Positions 19,408-29,932 are shown, numbered from the stretch's first letter. The stretch is DNA of 64,000 nucleotides from Pantoea allii (GCF_002307475.1 NZ_NTMH01000035.1:62001-126000); one strand, 5' to 3'. The notes: generated by a model not told the origin, from the letters alone. Translations and numbers: made by a program.

Positions 19408-20598
19408 ATGACCACGAAAAAAATTGATACCACACTCGTCAGTGCTGGACGCAACAAGCGTTATACCCAGGGTTCGGTGAACGCGGTGATTCAGCGCGCC
19501 TCTTCGCTGGTTTTTGATACCGTGGCTGAGAAAAAACGTGCCACCGCCGGGCGTGCGAAGGGCGAGCTGTTTTATGGTCGTCGCGGCACCCTGACACATT
19601 TCGCCTTGCAGGATGCCATGACGGAGCTGGAAGGCGGCGCGGGCTGTGTTCTCTACCCTTGCGGCGCGGCAGCCGTCTCCAATGCCATCCTCGCGTTCGT
19701 TGAAGCGGGCGACCACATTTTAATGAGTGGGGCGGTTTACGAACCGACTCAGGACTTCTGCACGAAAATACTGAGCAAACTCCAGGTATCCACCACCTGG
19801 TTTGATCACTGTATCGGTGGTGACATCGCCGCACTGATTCAACCGAATACCCGCGTGGTTTTCCTGGAATCCCCCGCCTCCATCACGATGGAAGTGCAGG
19901 ACGTTCCCGCTATCGTCGCGGCGGTGCGCGCTAAAGCGCCCGACGCCATCATTATGATCGATAACACCTGGGCGGCTGGCGTGCTGTTCAGCCCGCTGGC
20001 CCTTGGCGTGGATATTTCTATTCAGGCCGGTACGAAATACTTGATTGGTCACAGTGACGCCATGATTGGCACCGCTGTCGCCAACGCCCGCTGCTGGGAT
20101 CAACTGCGCGAAAACAGCTACCTGATGGGTCAGATGGTGGACGCCGATACGGCTTACATGGCAAGTCGTGGCCTGCGTACGCTCGGCGTGCGCCTGCGCC
20201 AGCACGAAGAGAGCGCGTTACAGGTGGCAGAATGGCTTGCTGCGCGACCTGAAGTGGCGCGTGTTAACCATCCGGCACTGCCTTCCTGCCGGGGACATGA
20301 ATTCTGGCAGCGTGACTTTAACGGCAGCAGCGGTTTATTTTCATTTGTCCTGCAGCAAAAACTCAGCCGTGAACAGCTGGCGAATTACCTCGACCATTTT
20401 CATCATTTCAGCATGGCCTATTCATGGGGCGGTTATGAGTCGCTGATTTTAGCCAATCAGCCTGAGGAGCTGTCGGCCATTCGCCCGGCCGGTGGCGTGG
20501 ACGTCGAGGGCACGCTGATACGGCTCCATATCGGCCTGGAACATGTGGATGATTTACGGGTCGATCTTGAGGCAGGCTTTGATCGCCTGACGCGCTAA
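19408..20598 (+). CDS. metC: Cystathionine beta-lyase
   Basis: PLP enzyme that splits cystathionine into homocysteine, pyruvate and ammonia in methionine synthesis. The 396-residue protein of the Cys/Met metabolism family has the Schiff-base lysine at K210 in [12 protein letters not shown], and the [19 protein letters not shown] cofactor-binding segment. In E. coli it is divergent from exbB; here the orientation is kept but the accessory block has been placed between them. I did not find a convincing MetJ box in the 77 bp upstream. Confidence 0.96.
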   Translation: MTTKKIDTTLVSAGRNKRYTQGSVNAVIQRASSLVFDTVAEKKRATAGRAKGELFYGRRGTLTHFALQDAMTELEGGAGCVLYPCGAAAVSNAILAFVEAGDHILMSGAVYEPTQDFCTKILSKLQVSTTWFDHCIGGDIAALIQPNTRVVFLESPASITMEVQDVPAIVAAVRAKAPDAIIMIDNTWAAGVLFSPLALGVDISIQAGTKYLIGHSDAMIGTAVANARCWDQLRENSYLMGQMVDADTAYMASRGLRTLGVRLRQHEESALQVAEWLAARPEVARVNHPALPSCRGHEFWQRDFNGSSGLFSFVLQQKLSREQLANYLDHFHHFSMAYSWGGYESLILANQPEELSAIRPAGGVDVEGTLIRLHIGLEHVDDLRVDLEAGFDRLTR

Positions 20599-20728
20599 AA
20601 TAGTAAACATGATATAAACCAGGCGCCGACCGTCGTGATATAACACCCGGTCATGGCTGGTTAGCTGTTAACATTCAGTTTATAAAAAAAGTGTTCAGCC
20701 AGCAGAAGAACCGCAGCATTTTACCCTT

Positions 20729-20750
20729 CCACCGCACGCTGTTGCGGTGG
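20729..20750 (+). terminator. Hairpin between metC and yghB
   Basis: Perfect 8-bp stem CCACCGCA/TGCGGTGG with a 6-nt loop. There is no T tract, so it is a weak candidate for a metC terminator. Confidence 0.3.
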
Positions 20751-20818
20751 TGGAAGTAAGAGGTCAGGCAGGTCTGAACAGAACGAGTAAGTCTTATTGT
20801 GACGTAATGGGATAGCTA

Positions 20819-21481
20819 ATGGGTGTTTTACACGAGATTGTGCACGCGCTTTGGCATCAAGACTTCGCCGCGCTGGCCAATCCAGATGTGGTTTGGATCG
20901 TCTACAGCGTCATGTTTATGACGCTGTTTCTGGAAAATGGTTTGTTGCCTGCCTCTTTTTTGCCCGGTGACAGCCTGCTACTGCTGGCAGGTGCCATGGT
21001 CGCCAAAGGGGTGATGGATTTTTTCCCGACGCTGTTGATTCTGACGACTGCCGCCAGTCTGGGCTGCTGGCTGAGTTATCTGCAAGGACGCTGGCTAGGC
21101 AACACGAAACTGGTCAAGAGCTGGCTGATGCAGCTCCCGGCGCAATATCATCAACGCGCATGGAATATGTTTAACCGTCATGGCCTGATGGCGCTGTTGG
21201 TTGGCCGCTTTCTGGCTTTTATTCGCACCCTGTTACCGACCATGGCAGGTATATCCGGGCTGTCCAATGGCCGTTTCCAGTTATTTAACTGGCTGAGCGG
21301 CCTGCTGTGGGTCGGCATCGTAGTGACCATGGGTTACGGTATCAGCCAGGTGCCCTTTATTAAACGTCACGAAGATCAGGTGATGGCGATCCTGATGATA
21401 TTACCGATGGTGCTACTGGTGGTAGGACTGGTCGGCAGCATCATCGTTATCTGGAAAAAGCGTCGTCAAAAACACGCCTGA
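20819..21481 (+). CDS. yghB: DedA-family membrane protein YghB
   Basis: Integral membrane protein of 220 residues in the DedA family, whose members are implicated in undecaprenyl-phosphate/phospholipid flipping and membrane homeostasis. Conserved features are the re-entrant-loop stretch [21 protein letters not shown] and [22 protein letters not shown], whose acidic and basic residues are needed in E. coli YqjA/YghB. Location after metC is the same as in E. coli. Confidence 0.94.
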   Translation: MGVLHEIVHALWHQDFAALANPDVVWIVYSVMFMTLFLENGLLPASFLPGDSLLLLAGAMVAKGVMDFFPTLLILTTAASLGCWLSYLQGRWLGNTKLVKSWLMQLPAQYHQRAWNMFNRHGLMALLVGRFLAFIRTLLPTMAGISGLSNGRFQLFNWLSGLLWVGIVVTMGYGISQVPFIKRHEDQVMAILMILPMVLLVVGLVGSIIVIWKKRRQKHA

Positions 21482-21493
21482 GCATGGGCTGCG

Positions 21494-22402
21494 TCAGCCG
21501 GCGGATTCGGCTACCGTCTGACGCACCCGATTCACTTCTTCTCCCGGCGTCACGCCAAAATAGCGCTTAAACTCCCGTGAAAACTGCGAGGGGCTTTCAT
21601 AGCCGACGCGCACCGCCGCCACGCTGGCTTTCAGGCCATCATGCAACATCAGTAGCCGCGCCTGATGCAGGCGATAACGTTTAAGGTACTGCAACGGCGA
21701 CGTCTGCGTCACCGCCTTAAAGTTATGGTGAAACGCCGACACGCTCATATTCACCTCTGCCGCCAGTGCCTCCACGCTGAGATTGTCAGCATAGTGATGT
21801 TCAATGCGCCGCACCGCCCGGGCAATCTGGCTGAACTGTGTTTGACGACTGACCAGCGACAGCAGCGCCCCGCCGATCGGCCCGGTCAGCACGTAATAGA
21901 TAATTTCCCGCACAATGTCCGGTCCCAGCACGCGGGCATCCCGTGGTTGTGTCATCACATCCAGCAGGCGCTCTGCGGCGCATAACATCGGCTCGGTTAG
22001 CCAGCCGGCGTGAATACCGGAGGTAAGCGGCTGCGGCTGGAAACCTTCATCATCACCAATCGCCATCAGCAGGTCCTGCAAACTGGCGGTATCCACGTTC
22101 AGACACATCCCGGCTAAGGGCTGTTCGGGTGACGCCCAGGTTTCGCACTCGACCGGCAGCGGTACGGTCAGCATCAAATACTTTGTGGCATCGTACTGAA
22201 AAACCGTACTGCCGAGATAGCCGGTTTTACTTCCCTGAAACAGGATAACGATGCCGGGCTGATACATGATCGGCGTACGCGGGCGATACTGACCGGCATA
22301 GATCAGCGAGACGTTTTCTACCGGGCACAGCTGTTCGCGCCCGTGGGTCATCAACGTGACCACCTGTTGAGCCAGACGTTGGCACAATGCGTCATGGGGC
22401 AT
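21494..22402 (-). CDS. yqhC: AraC-family regulator YqhC
   Basis: Activator known in E. coli to switch on yqhD and dkgA in response to aldehydes such as glyoxal. It has an N-terminal AraC_N sensor domain and a C-terminal double helix-turn-helix ([21 protein letters not shown] and [22 protein letters not shown]). I chose ATG 22402, with GGAG five bases upstream, over the GTG two codons earlier. It is divergent from dkgA. No yqhD gene lies between, so dkgA is probably its direct target here. Confidence 0.92.
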   Translation of the reverse strand: MPHDALCQRLAQQVVTLMTHGREQLCPVENVSLIYAGQYRPRTPIMYQPGIVILFQGSKTGYLGSTVFQYDATKYLMLTVPLPVECETWASPEQPLAGMCLNVDTASLQDLLMAIGDDEGFQPQPLTSGIHAGWLTEPMLCAAERLLDVMTQPRDARVLGPDIVREIIYYVLTGPIGGALLSLVSRQTQFSQIARAVRRIEHHYADNLSVEALAAEVNMSVSAFHHNFKAVTQTSPLQYLKRYRLHQARLLMLHDGLKASVAAVRVGYESPSQFSREFKRYFGVTPGEEVNRVRQTVAESAG

Positions 22403-22594
22403 AATCACTCCAGAAAATAAAATAGCAGTTTGCCGCGCACCTGGTTAATTCGCCAGCAAAATGGAGAATCAGGCAAGAAGTTGACAGGATCAGGCAGGGT
22501 TATCCTGTGCGGTTCACAAGCAGCCTGCAAATTGTTAGCTAGACTTAAGCACAGCGAAGATTCACTGGTTTACTGCAAATGTAAGGAGCATGTC

Positions 22595-23422
22595 ATGGCA
22601 GACCAACCTATTATCAAACTGCACGATGGTAACATGATGCCGCAACTGGGACTTGGCGTGTGGCAAGCCAGCGTCGAAGATGCGCGTCACGCCGTGCTGA
22701 AAGCGCTGGAGGTCGGCTATCGTTCCATTGATACCGCCGCCGCGTACAAAAACGAAGAGGCGATTGGTCAGGCGTTACAGGAAACTGACGTCGCCCGTGA
22801 CGATATCTTTGTCACGACCAAGCTGTGGAATAACGACCAGCAAAATGTCCAGCAGGCGCTGGAAACCAGCCTTGAAAAGCTCAAGCTGGATCAGGTTGAT
22901 CTGTATCTGATGCACTGGCCGTGCCCGGAAAACGATCACTATGTTGACGCCTGGAAGAACATGATCGCGCTCCAGCAACAGGGCCTGGTTAAAAGCATCG
23001 GCGTGTGTAACTTTAATCAGCCGCACCTGAAGCGACTGCTGGAAGAAACGGGCGTGACGCCGGTGATCAACCAGATTGAGCTGCATCCGATGCTGCAACA
23101 GCGCACCCTGCATGCATGGAACGCCATGCATCAGATTCAGACAGAATCCTGGAGCCCCCTGGCTCAGGGTGGCGAAGGTGTATTTGATCAGGACATCATC
23201 AAATCGCTGGCGAAAAAATACGGTAAAACCCCGGCGCAAATCGTTATCCGCTGGCACCTGGACAGTGGTCTGGTCGTGATTCCAAAATCGGTAACGCCTG
23301 CGCGCATTGAAGAGAACTTCAAGGTGTTTGATTTCCGCCTGGATAAGACAGAAATGAGCGAGATTGCCAGGCTCGACAGCGGCAATCGACTGGGGCCAGA
23401 CCCGGACACGTTCAACGGCTGA
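22595..23422 (+). CDS. dkgA: 2,5-diketo-D-gluconate reductase A / methylglyoxal reductase
   Basis: NADPH-dependent aldo-keto reductase of 275 residues that reduces 2,5-diketogluconate, methylglyoxal and other aldehydes. The catalytic tetrad is visible: Asp and Tyr in SIDTAAAYKNEEAIG, Lys in VTTKLWN, His in DLYLMHWPCP. The nucleotide-binding segment VVIPKSVTPARIEENF is near the C-terminus. Start ATG 22595 follows TAAGGAG. The gene is monocistronic, ending at the terminator 23465-23491. Confidence 0.95.
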   Translation: MADQPIIKLHDGNMMPQLGLGVWQASVEDARHAVLKALEVGYRSIDTAAAYKNEEAIGQALQETDVARDDIFVTTKLWNNDQQNVQQALETSLEKLKLDQVDLYLMHWPCPENDHYVDAWKNMIALQQQGLVKSIGVCNFNQPHLKRLLEETGVTPVINQIELHPMLQQRTLHAWNAMHQIQTESWSPLAQGGEGVFDQDIIKSLAKKYGKTPAQIVIRWHLDSGLVVIPKSVTPARIEENFKVFDFRLDKTEMSEIARLDSGNRLGPDPDTFNG

Positions 23423-23464
23423 CCGTCGCCGCCCTTGATTTGACAGGATGGTTTGTACGCATCG

Positions 23465-23491
23465 CCTCTCCCGGCCGGGAGAGGTTTTTTT
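23465..23491 (+). terminator. Terminator after dkgA
   Basis: Perfect 10-bp stem CCTCTCCCGG/CCGGGAGAGG followed by seven T: a strong intrinsic terminator. Confidence 0.9.
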
Positions 23492-23925
23492 ATGGCTGCG
23501 CGGGAACGGAGAGTTTTAAGATTTCTTAAAATCTGTGTCAAAGGACATCATTGATGATCAGCGTGCGTCCGGCGCATTCGTCTTTCCCGGCACAAGATGA
23601 GCGGCTCTCCTGCGCATCGCCACATCCTGCGCCTCGTTAAGTCAAATCCCCCCTCTAAAACCTTGCCTTATCCGGCAGCATTAACGTTATCTGTGCCGTG
23701 TAAAAATGGGCTTACCTTGTTGGCGGCCCCGTTTACTATGAGCGCGACAATCTTTGCAACACACCGCCGGAATGACTGACTGTGCCTGTCTGATAACCCG
23801 GGTGATAATGATTAACGTTATGACCTTTTAGCCTGGCTCTGCTGCCTGCCCGCAACCCGTTAAAGGGAACGCGGCGTTATGGCGCAGTGAAGTTAAGCGT
23901 AACGTCTTCAACCGGGGAGTCTGTC
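23492..23925. other. Long leader region of the flagellin gene
   Basis: About 430 bp with no gene that I can support. It contains an AT-rich hairpin TTTTAAGA-TT-TCTTAAAA (23514-23531) and a Fur-box-like 19-mer at 23804-23822. I could not find a convincing sigma-28 promoter (TAAA-N15-GCCGATAA). Confidence 0.5.
23804..23822. promoter_or_regulatory. Fur-box-like sequence upstream of the flagellin gene
   Basis: GATAATGATTAACGTTATG matches 15 of 19 positions of the Fur consensus, about 100 bp upstream of the flagellin ATG. It is AT-rich, so a chance match cannot be excluded. Confidence 0.35.
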
Positions 23926-24861
23926 ATGTCGGTTATCAATACCAATATCCTGTCATTGATCGTTCAGAATGACCTTTTCATTTCGCAAAACGCAATGTCG
24001 ACGGCCATTGAACGCCTCTCTTCCGGACTACGCATTAACAGCGCTAAAGATGATGCTGCCGGGATGGCGATTGCTAACCGTCTGACCTCAAGGATCAACG
24101 GAATGACGGTTGCCACCCGAAACGCCGGTGATGGCATTTCTCTGTCGCAAACTGCAGAGGGCGCGCTCGATGAAATTAACAACAACCTGCAACGTATACG
24201 TGACCTGACAGTACAGGCACAAAATGGAAGCAACTCCGCTGCGGATATCGACTCGATTCAGACCGAAGTGAATCAGCGAATGGAGGAAATTAACCGCATT
24301 ACGGCGCAAACGGATTTCAATGGCATTAAGGTGCTAAATACCGGCTCGGGTGCGTCAGAGTATCGCTTTCAGGTCGGTGCGGAAGACGGTGAAACTATTA
24401 GCATCGATATCGACTCGAGTGACCGGTATAACCTACTGAAAGCGGGAACAACCGGCACGACGCTCAACGTCCGGCAGATGACGTCAGGTGACACCGTCAA
24501 CGGGGTTGCACGTACGGTTGCTGCGGAAGGTTTCGACGTCCTGAAAGGCGCAGTGACCGGCGGTGCGAACGGGACGGCGACGGGGAAATCGCCTCTGGCT
24601 GATATTGACCGGGCGATTCAGTCCGTTGACACGCAACGCAGCCTGATGGGGGCCGACCAGAATCGCTTTCAGTCTGTTATCGCCAACCTGGGGAGCATGG
24701 TGACCAACCTCACTGCCGCGCGGAGCCGGATAGAGGATGTTGATTACGCGACAGAAGTGTCGGCGCTGTCACAGGCGCAGATTTTACAGCAGGCCGGTGT
24801 GGCGATGCTGGCTCAGGCCAACCAGATGCCCCAGCTGATGCTGCAGCTTCTTCGAACGTAA
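23926..24861 (+). CDS. Orphan flagellin
   Basis: Filament protein of 311 residues, outside any flagellar gene cluster. The N-terminal D0/D1 region is canonical (INTNILSLIVQND, then ERLSSGLRINSAKDDAAGM, the flg22-like segment, and NNNLQRIRDLTVQAQNGS). The C-terminal D1/D0 region is also present (SRIEDVDYATEVSALSQ, ILQQAGVAMLAQAN). The middle is short, with almost no D2/D3 domain. The last residues (MPQLMLQLLRT) differ slightly from the usual VPQNVLSLLR, and the N-terminus has unusual LFISQNAMST. I chose ATG 23926 (MSVINTN) over an upstream frame start. No chaperone, cap, invertase or sigma-28 gene is nearby. Whether it enters the main filament is unknown. Confidence 0.9.
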   Translation: MSVINTNILSLIVQNDLFISQNAMSTAIERLSSGLRINSAKDDAAGMAIANRLTSRINGMTVATRNAGDGISLSQTAEGALDEINNNLQRIRDLTVQAQNGSNSAADIDSIQTEVNQRMEEINRITAQTDFNGIKVLNTGSGASEYRFQVGAEDGETISIDIDSSDRYNLLKAGTTGTTLNVRQMTSGDTVNGVARTVAAEGFDVLKGAVTGGANGTATGKSPLADIDRAIQSVDTQRSLMGADQNRFQSVIANLGSMVTNLTAARSRIEDVDYATEVSALSQAQILQQAGVAMLAQANQMPQLMLQLLRT

Positions 24862-24875
24862 TCTCCGGATGGGAC

Positions 24876-24898
24876 GGGCAGGAGGCACTGTCCTGCCC
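24876..24898. terminator. Hairpin between the convergent flagellin and ftsP genes
   Basis: Perfect 8-bp stem GGGCAGGA/TCCTGCCC with a 7-nt loop in the 64 bp between the two stop codons. No T tract on either strand; a weak bidirectional terminator candidate. Confidence 0.4.
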
Positions 24899-24925
24899 TG
24901 GCGAAGCAAGTGTTCTCCGTCTTCC

Positions 24926-26356
24926 TTAAGACAGCGTGGGTTGCGTCAGTAACTGGCCTGCCGTGCCGCGATCCGCCAGTTCCAGGGTCTGACTGTGGTA
25001 GACAAAAGGAAAATGCTCTGACGAACTTTGCGTAAAGCTCACCAGCAGCTCGACGTCGCCGTCCACCCAGACGGTATCTTTCCAACCGCGATCTTCGCCC
25101 ATCGGCTGGGCACCGTTCACGCTCTTAATCAGGAACATCACGCCCTGGATATGGAAGGATTGCGGACGATCGGCACGAATAATCCAGCGCTCGAACGTGC
25201 CCTGCTGGGCGGTAGAGTCGATGCGGTTCATATCCCATACGGCACCGTTGATGCCCGGCATACTGTCGCCAATGCGGAACTCCCGCGTGCGCACCGACGC
25301 ACCGTCCAGAATCTGATCGGCCAGTAAACGCATCGGCAGGTTATCGGTGACCAGCGGCAGCAGGCCGGTAGGCCGTAACGTCAGCACCAGCGTTGAGGTC
25401 AGAATCGTGGAGGGTTCAAAGAAACCCCGCAGGCGATCCATAATGCCCGCCGCCGTGCCTGCCGTGATGGAGACTTCATCCCCCTGCGACATATCCACTA
25501 AGACTTCGCGCCGCTCGCCCGGTGCCAGGGTTAAGCGCTGTACCGCAACCGGTGACGGCAAGAAGCCCTGATCGCTGGCGATCACCGTAAAGGGGCGGTT
25601 ATCACTGATGCTCAGTTCATAACGTCGCGCATTGGAGGCGTTCAGCAACCGCAGACGTACCCAACCGCGCGAGACCTCAACAAAAGGATTGCGCACACCG
25701 TTGACCAGCAACGTGTCGCCCAGGAAACCGCCCTCGCCCGGCGGGTCATAAACCGGCGTGGCAAAGTTATCCAGCCGTTTGTCCTGAATGATCAGGGGGA
25801 AATCGTCCACGCCATAGTGTTTCGGCAGCGGTAACTGCTTGCTGATGTCGTCTTCAATCAGCCACATGCCCGCCAGGCCGTTATACACGTGCGGGGCCAT
25901 ACGATTTGGCGTATTGGCGTGATACCAGCAGGTGGCGGCATTCTGGCGAATCGGTAGCACCGGTGCCCAGTCAACGCCGGCTGACATCATACGCGGCGCA
26001 CCGCCCATCAGTGCACCGGGCACCTGCAGGCCGCTGACCGTCATTGAAACCGGTTCGTTAAGGCGATTGCTGTAGATCAGTTTGACATCATCACCGCTGT
26101 ACACGCGCACCGTCGGGCCCAGATACATGCCGTTAATGCCCCAGACCGGGACTTTATTGTTATCACCGTTAAACGACCAGTGGCTGCGCTGCAGGGTTAA
26201 AAACAGCGGCTGACCACGGCGCGATTCCAGTAGCGGTGGAACAGGAAGCGGCGTTTCACCACGCGCAGACGCGGCACGCGCCGCATGAGGCATAACCGTG
26301 GCACTGAGCGCCACACCGGCAGAAAGCTGGATAAACTGACGTCTGCTGAAAGACAT
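24926..26356 (-). CDS. ftsP: Cell division protein FtsP (SufI), multicopper-oxidase fold
   Basis: Periplasmic protein that stabilises the division machinery under stress. The N-terminus carries a Tat signal (SRRQFIQLSAGVALSA...), with cleavage probably after the AARA region near residue 28. The body (476 residues) has three cupredoxin domains, but the copper-ligand histidine motifs of laccases are largely absent, as known for E. coli SufI. The gene precedes neither its usual neighbour ygiQ nor yqhGH; it is followed instead by the convergent flagellin gene. Confidence 0.95.
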   Translation of the reverse strand: MSFSRRQFIQLSAGVALSATVMPHAARAASARGETPLPVPPLLESRRGQPLFLTLQRSHWSFNGDNNKVPVWGINGMYLGPTVRVYSGDDVKLIYSNRLNEPVSMTVSGLQVPGALMGGAPRMMSAGVDWAPVLPIRQNAATCWYHANTPNRMAPHVYNGLAGMWLIEDDISKQLPLPKHYGVDDFPLIIQDKRLDNFATPVYDPPGEGGFLGDTLLVNGVRNPFVEVSRGWVRLRLLNASNARRYELSISDNRPFTVIASDQGFLPSPVAVQRLTLAPGERREVLVDMSQGDEVSITAGTAAGIMDRLRGFFEPSTILTSTLVLTLRPTGLLPLVTDNLPMRLLADQILDGASVRTREFRIGDSMPGINGAVWDMNRIDSTAQQGTFERWIIRADRPQSFHIQGVMFLIKSVNGAQPMGEDRGWKDTVWVDGDVELLVSFTQSSSEHFPFVYHSQTLELADRGTAGQLLTQPTLS

Positions 26357-26483
26357 TGAATTTCAGACCTTTTACGCGTGGCGCTGAAACGCCAACTCTG
26401 TTTTTATTGCTGTGCTGCGTACACGGCGAGCGAAACCCGCCGTGGGGCATCCATGCAGAATAGTCCGACAAAGGACTTATCGG

Positions 26484-27221
26484 TTAGATTTTACCGTTTT
26501 TTTCACGTTCTTCGACTTCGGCGTTCAGCTCTTCCAGCTTTGCCGCCATTAATTCACGACAGTGCGTCGCCAGTTTACGGACTGAAGTGGCCTCAAATTG
26601 TTTGACGTCCACCGGCGGCAACATCTCCACAATCACCAGTCCGTTTTTCAGGCGGTTGAGGTTAATTTTGCCGTGAGTATTCGAGACCACAATCGGAATG
26701 ACCGGCACGCCCGCCGCAACGGCGGCATGAAATGCCCCGGTTTTGAACGGTAATAACCCGCGACCGCGGCTGCGCGTGCCCTCTGGAAACATCCAGAATG
26801 AAATGCGCTTTTTATTAAACTGATCCACCAGCTCACCAATCGTACCGTGTGCTTTGGCGCGGTTGTCACGATCGATCAGCAGGTTACCGGCCAGCCAGTA
26901 AAGCTGCCCAAAAAAGGGTATCCATAACAGGCTTTTTTTACCCACGGTGACCGTCGTGGGCTGCACAATCTTGGCTGCCGTCACCATATCGTAGTTGTTC
27001 TGATGGTTAGCGATGTAAATCGCGTTGCCATAGTTTTCCGCGCCTTCGGGGCGGCGAAGCTCTACTTTAAGGCCAAACAGGGTCGATAATTTGCCAAACA
27101 GGTGACCAAAGGTCGCGACGTGGCGCGGGTTACGTGGCGAGAACAGACACCAGATGCACCCGAAAATACTTAACAGGGTTGAATAAATCACGACGATAAT
27201 AGTACGTAATATCAGTAACAT
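26484..27221 (-). CDS. plsC: 1-acyl-sn-glycerol-3-phosphate acyltransferase
   Basis: Membrane enzyme that adds the second acyl chain to lysophosphatidic acid to make phosphatidic acid. The 245-residue protein has an N-terminal membrane anchor (residues 1-25), the catalytic HX4D motif in ANHQNNYD and the substrate-binding FPEGTRSRG. It lies downstream of parC in the same direction, as in E. coli. Confidence 0.96.
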   Translation of the reverse strand: MLLILRTIIVVIYSTLLSIFGCIWCLFSPRNPRHVATFGHLFGKLSTLFGLKVELRRPEGAENYGNAIYIANHQNNYDMVTAAKIVQPTTVTVGKKSLLWIPFFGQLYWLAGNLLIDRDNRAKAHGTIGELVDQFNKKRISFWMFPEGTRSRGRGLLPFKTGAFHAAVAAGVPVIPIVVSNTHGKINLNRLKNGLVIVEMLPPVDVKQFEATSVRKLATHCRELMAAKLEELNAEVEEREKNGKI

Positions 27222-27239
27222 AGTTTCCTCAATGTGACA

Positions 27240-27260
27240 CGGCTGGCCATCAGCCAGCCG
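27240..27260 (-). terminator. Hairpin after parC
   Basis: Perfect 8-bp stem CGGCTGGC/GCCAGCCG with a 5-nt loop, just downstream of the parC stop and before plsC. No strong T tract. Confidence 0.4.
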
Positions 27261-27266
27261 GGTGAA

Positions 27267-29540
27267 TTACGCGTCGCTGTCCGCGCTGTCAGGACGTGCC
27301 GGTGCATCCAGTTCGACCCGATCAATTTTCTGCAGGCCACGCGGCAGCAGTGTGCCACGACGGCCGCGATCGGCACGGAACTTCTGCAACTCTTCACTGC
27401 GTAACAGCAGCTTGCGTTTGCCAACGTGCAGCGTAATCGCACTGCCCGGTGGCAGTATCATCAGCCAGGCCAGTTTATCGACTCCCGCTGCGGCATCCGC
27501 CGACGGAATGGAGATAATCTTGTTGCCTTTGCCCTTCGACATTTGCGGCAGCTCGCCTACCGGGAACATTAACATCCTGCCGGCCTGCGTAATGGCCAGC
27601 AACATGTCGTCTTCGTGATGCACGGCCATTGGCGTCATCACGCGCGCATTCTCAGGCAGGGTCAGCAGCGCTTTGCCCGCACGGTTGCGCGAAATCAGAT
27701 CGTTGAAGGTACAGATAAAACCATATCCGGCATCAGAAGCCATGAGCAAACGCTGCTCTTCTGGCTCCATCAGCACCTGTTCAACGACAGCACCCGGCGG
27801 TGGCGTCAGCTTACCGGTTAGCGGCTCGCCCTGACCCCGTGCCGACGGCAGCGAGGTGGGATCGAGCGTATAGCTGCGTCCGGTTGAATCGATAAAGGCG
27901 ACGGGTTGATTACTCTTACCGCGCGCCGCCGCCAGATAGCTGTCGCCGGCTTTGTAGCTCAGCCCTGCCGGATCGATATCATGCCCTTTGGCACTGCGCA
28001 CCCAGCCCATCTGCGACAGGACAATGGTGACAGGCTCGGAGGGAACCAGCTCAGTTTCGCTGAGTGCTTTGGCTTCTTCGCGCTCACGCAATGGTGAACG
28101 GCGATCGTCGCCAAAACTGTTGCTGTCGGCCTGCAGTTCTTTTTTCAGCAGCGTATTCATTTTGCGTTCGGACGCCAGAATCGACTGCAGCTGATCGCGC
28201 TCTTTTTCCAGTTCGCTCTGCTCGCCGCGAATCTTCATCTCTTCCAGCTTCGCTAAATGGCGCAGCTTGAGCTCAAGGATCGCTTCGGCCTGGGTTTCAC
28301 TGATCTCAAAGCGCGACATCAGTACCGGTTTCGGCTCATCCTCAGTACGGATGATGTGAATCACTTCGTCGATATTGAGGAAGGCCACCAGCAAACCGTC
28401 AAGAATATGCAGGCGACGCAGCACGCGATCTAACCGGTAGTTCAGACGGCGACGCACGGTGTCGCGGCGGAACACCAACCATTCCGACAGGATCTCCAGC
28501 AGGTTTTTCACCGCCGGACGGTTATCCAGCCCGATCATGTTGAGGTTAATACGGTAGCTTTTTTCCAGGTCAGTGGTGGCGAACAGGTGGTTCATGACCT
28601 GATCCAGATCGACGCGATTGGATCGCGGTACGATCACCAGCCGGGTGGGGTTTTCGTGATCGGATTCGTCACGCAGATCCTCTACCATCGGCAGCTTTTT
28701 GTTGCGCATCTGGTTGGCGATCTGCTCCAGCACGCGGGCGCCCGACACCTGATGCGGCAGCGCAGTGATCACCACCTCACCCTCTTCTTTCTTCCACACC
28801 GCACGCTGGCGAACCGAGCCGCGTCCGTTTTGGTAGATTTTCCGGATCTCTTCACGCGGCGTAATGATCTCGGCTTCGGTCGGGAAATCCGGTCCCTGCA
28901 CGATCTCCAGCAGCGCATCCAGGCTGGTTTTGGGATCGTCAATCAGGGCAATAGCGGCCTGGGCGACTTCACGCAAATTGTGCGGCGGAATATCGGTTGC
29001 CATGCCCACGGCGATGCCGGTGGTGCCGTTCAGCAGAATATTCGGCAGCCGCGCCGGCAGCATCTTCGGCTCCTGCATGGTGCCATCAAAGTTTGGCACC
29101 CAGTCAGCCGTGCCCTGACCCAGCTCGCCCAGCAGCACTTCGGCATATTTAGACAGGCGTGATTCGGTGTAACGCATGGCGGCAAAGGATTTGGGATCGT
29201 CCGGTGCCCCCCAGTTCCCCTGACCATCGACCAGCGGATAGCGGTAGGAAAACGGCTGCGCCATCAGCACCATGGCTTCATAACAGGCGCTGTCGCCATG
29301 AGGATGGTATTTACCCAGCACGTCACCCACGGTACGGGCGGATTTTTTAAATTTGGCTGTGGCGTTCAGTCCCAGCTCTGACATCGCATAGACAATGCGG
29401 CGCTGCACGGGCTTTAAACCGTCGCCAATGTAAGGCAGCGCGCGGTCCATGATGACGTACATGGAGTAATTTAAGTACGCATTCTCAGTAAACGTATGCA
29501 GGGCAAGACGCTCTGCACCATCCTGCGTCAATTCGCTCAT
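27267..29540 (-). CDS. parC: DNA topoisomerase IV subunit A
   Basis: Type II topoisomerase subunit that breaks and rejoins DNA to decatenate daughter chromosomes. The 757-residue protein has the winged-helix/tower region with catalytic tyrosine in [12 protein letters not shown] (near residue 120) and a C-terminal beta-pinwheel with [16 protein letters not shown] blades. The quinolone-resistance region reads [13 protein letters not shown], with Ser and Glu at the wild-type positions 80 and 84. I chose ATG 29540 ([15 protein letters not shown]) over an earlier frame start. Confidence 0.97.
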   Translation of the reverse strand: MSELTQDGAERLALHTFTENAYLNYSMYVIMDRALPYIGDGLKPVQRRIVYAMSELGLNATAKFKKSARTVGDVLGKYHPHGDSACYEAMVLMAQPFSYRYPLVDGQGNWGAPDDPKSFAAMRYTESRLSKYAEVLLGELGQGTADWVPNFDGTMQEPKMLPARLPNILLNGTTGIAVGMATDIPPHNLREVAQAAIALIDDPKTSLDALLEIVQGPDFPTEAEIITPREEIRKIYQNGRGSVRQRAVWKKEEGEVVITALPHQVSGARVLEQIANQMRNKKLPMVEDLRDESDHENPTRLVIVPRSNRVDLDQVMNHLFATTDLEKSYRINLNMIGLDNRPAVKNLLEILSEWLVFRRDTVRRRLNYRLDRVLRRLHILDGLLVAFLNIDEVIHIIRTEDEPKPVLMSRFEISETQAEAILELKLRHLAKLEEMKIRGEQSELEKERDQLQSILASERKMNTLLKKELQADSNSFGDDRRSPLREREEAKALSETELVPSEPVTIVLSQMGWVRSAKGHDIDPAGLSYKAGDSYLAAARGKSNQPVAFIDSTGRSYTLDPTSLPSARGQGEPLTGKLTPPPGAVVEQVLMEPEEQRLLMASDAGYGFICTFNDLISRNRAGKALLTLPENARVMTPMAVHHEDDMLLAITQAGRMLMFPVGELPQMSKGKGNKIISIPSADAAAGVDKLAWLMILPPGSAITLHVGKRKLLLRSEELQKFRADRGRRGTLLPRGLQKIDRVELDAPARPDSADSDA

Positions 29541-29932
29541 TAAGTCCTCATCCTCACATCGTGACCCGCAACGGCGGATCACCCGGCGGTTGTTTGGCGA
29601 GGATAGTACCTTATTCGCGGGTGTTAGTCACAGTCCTGACGCAGTCAGCTCAGGGTTTTTTCCCTGTTTATTGCATGCCAAAAACGACGCTCTGGACAAA
29701 ATGCTCAGCGTCTTATTTCTAATAGTTTGTGACCGCGCTCGCAATTAATTACTGGTGAGCGTAGCGCGTATTAATCCTGTCCTGCTTCCGGGACAACATT
29801 TAGTATTGTTGATTCGCCTTTGTCGCCCTACATTCCCTTTCATCGACATCAGGTTATTTTATTTTTATGCCAGGTTGGATTAAACGAATTGCCACTTAAG
29901 CACCGCTAACGAAATAATAGACAGGTGACTGA
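29541..29932. other. Intergenic region between parC and the PTS operon
   Basis: About 390 bp without a gene that I can support. It must hold the divergent promoters of parC and of the PRD-regulator/PTS operon. A CRP-like site lies at 29728-29743; the rest is AT-rich with no other clear motif. Confidence 0.6.
29728..29743. promoter_or_regulatory. CRP-like site upstream of the PRD regulator/PTS operon
   Basis: TGTGA-N6-TCGCA matches nine of ten conserved CRP positions, about 190 bp upstream of the regulator start codon. Catabolite control of a PTS operon would be expected. Confidence 0.4.

Noticed and set aside
23423..24925. Phase-variable flagellin switch of the hin/fljB type
   Set aside because: No recombinase gene and no pair of long inverted repeats flanks the flagellin promoter; only a short 8-bp AT-rich hairpin is present.
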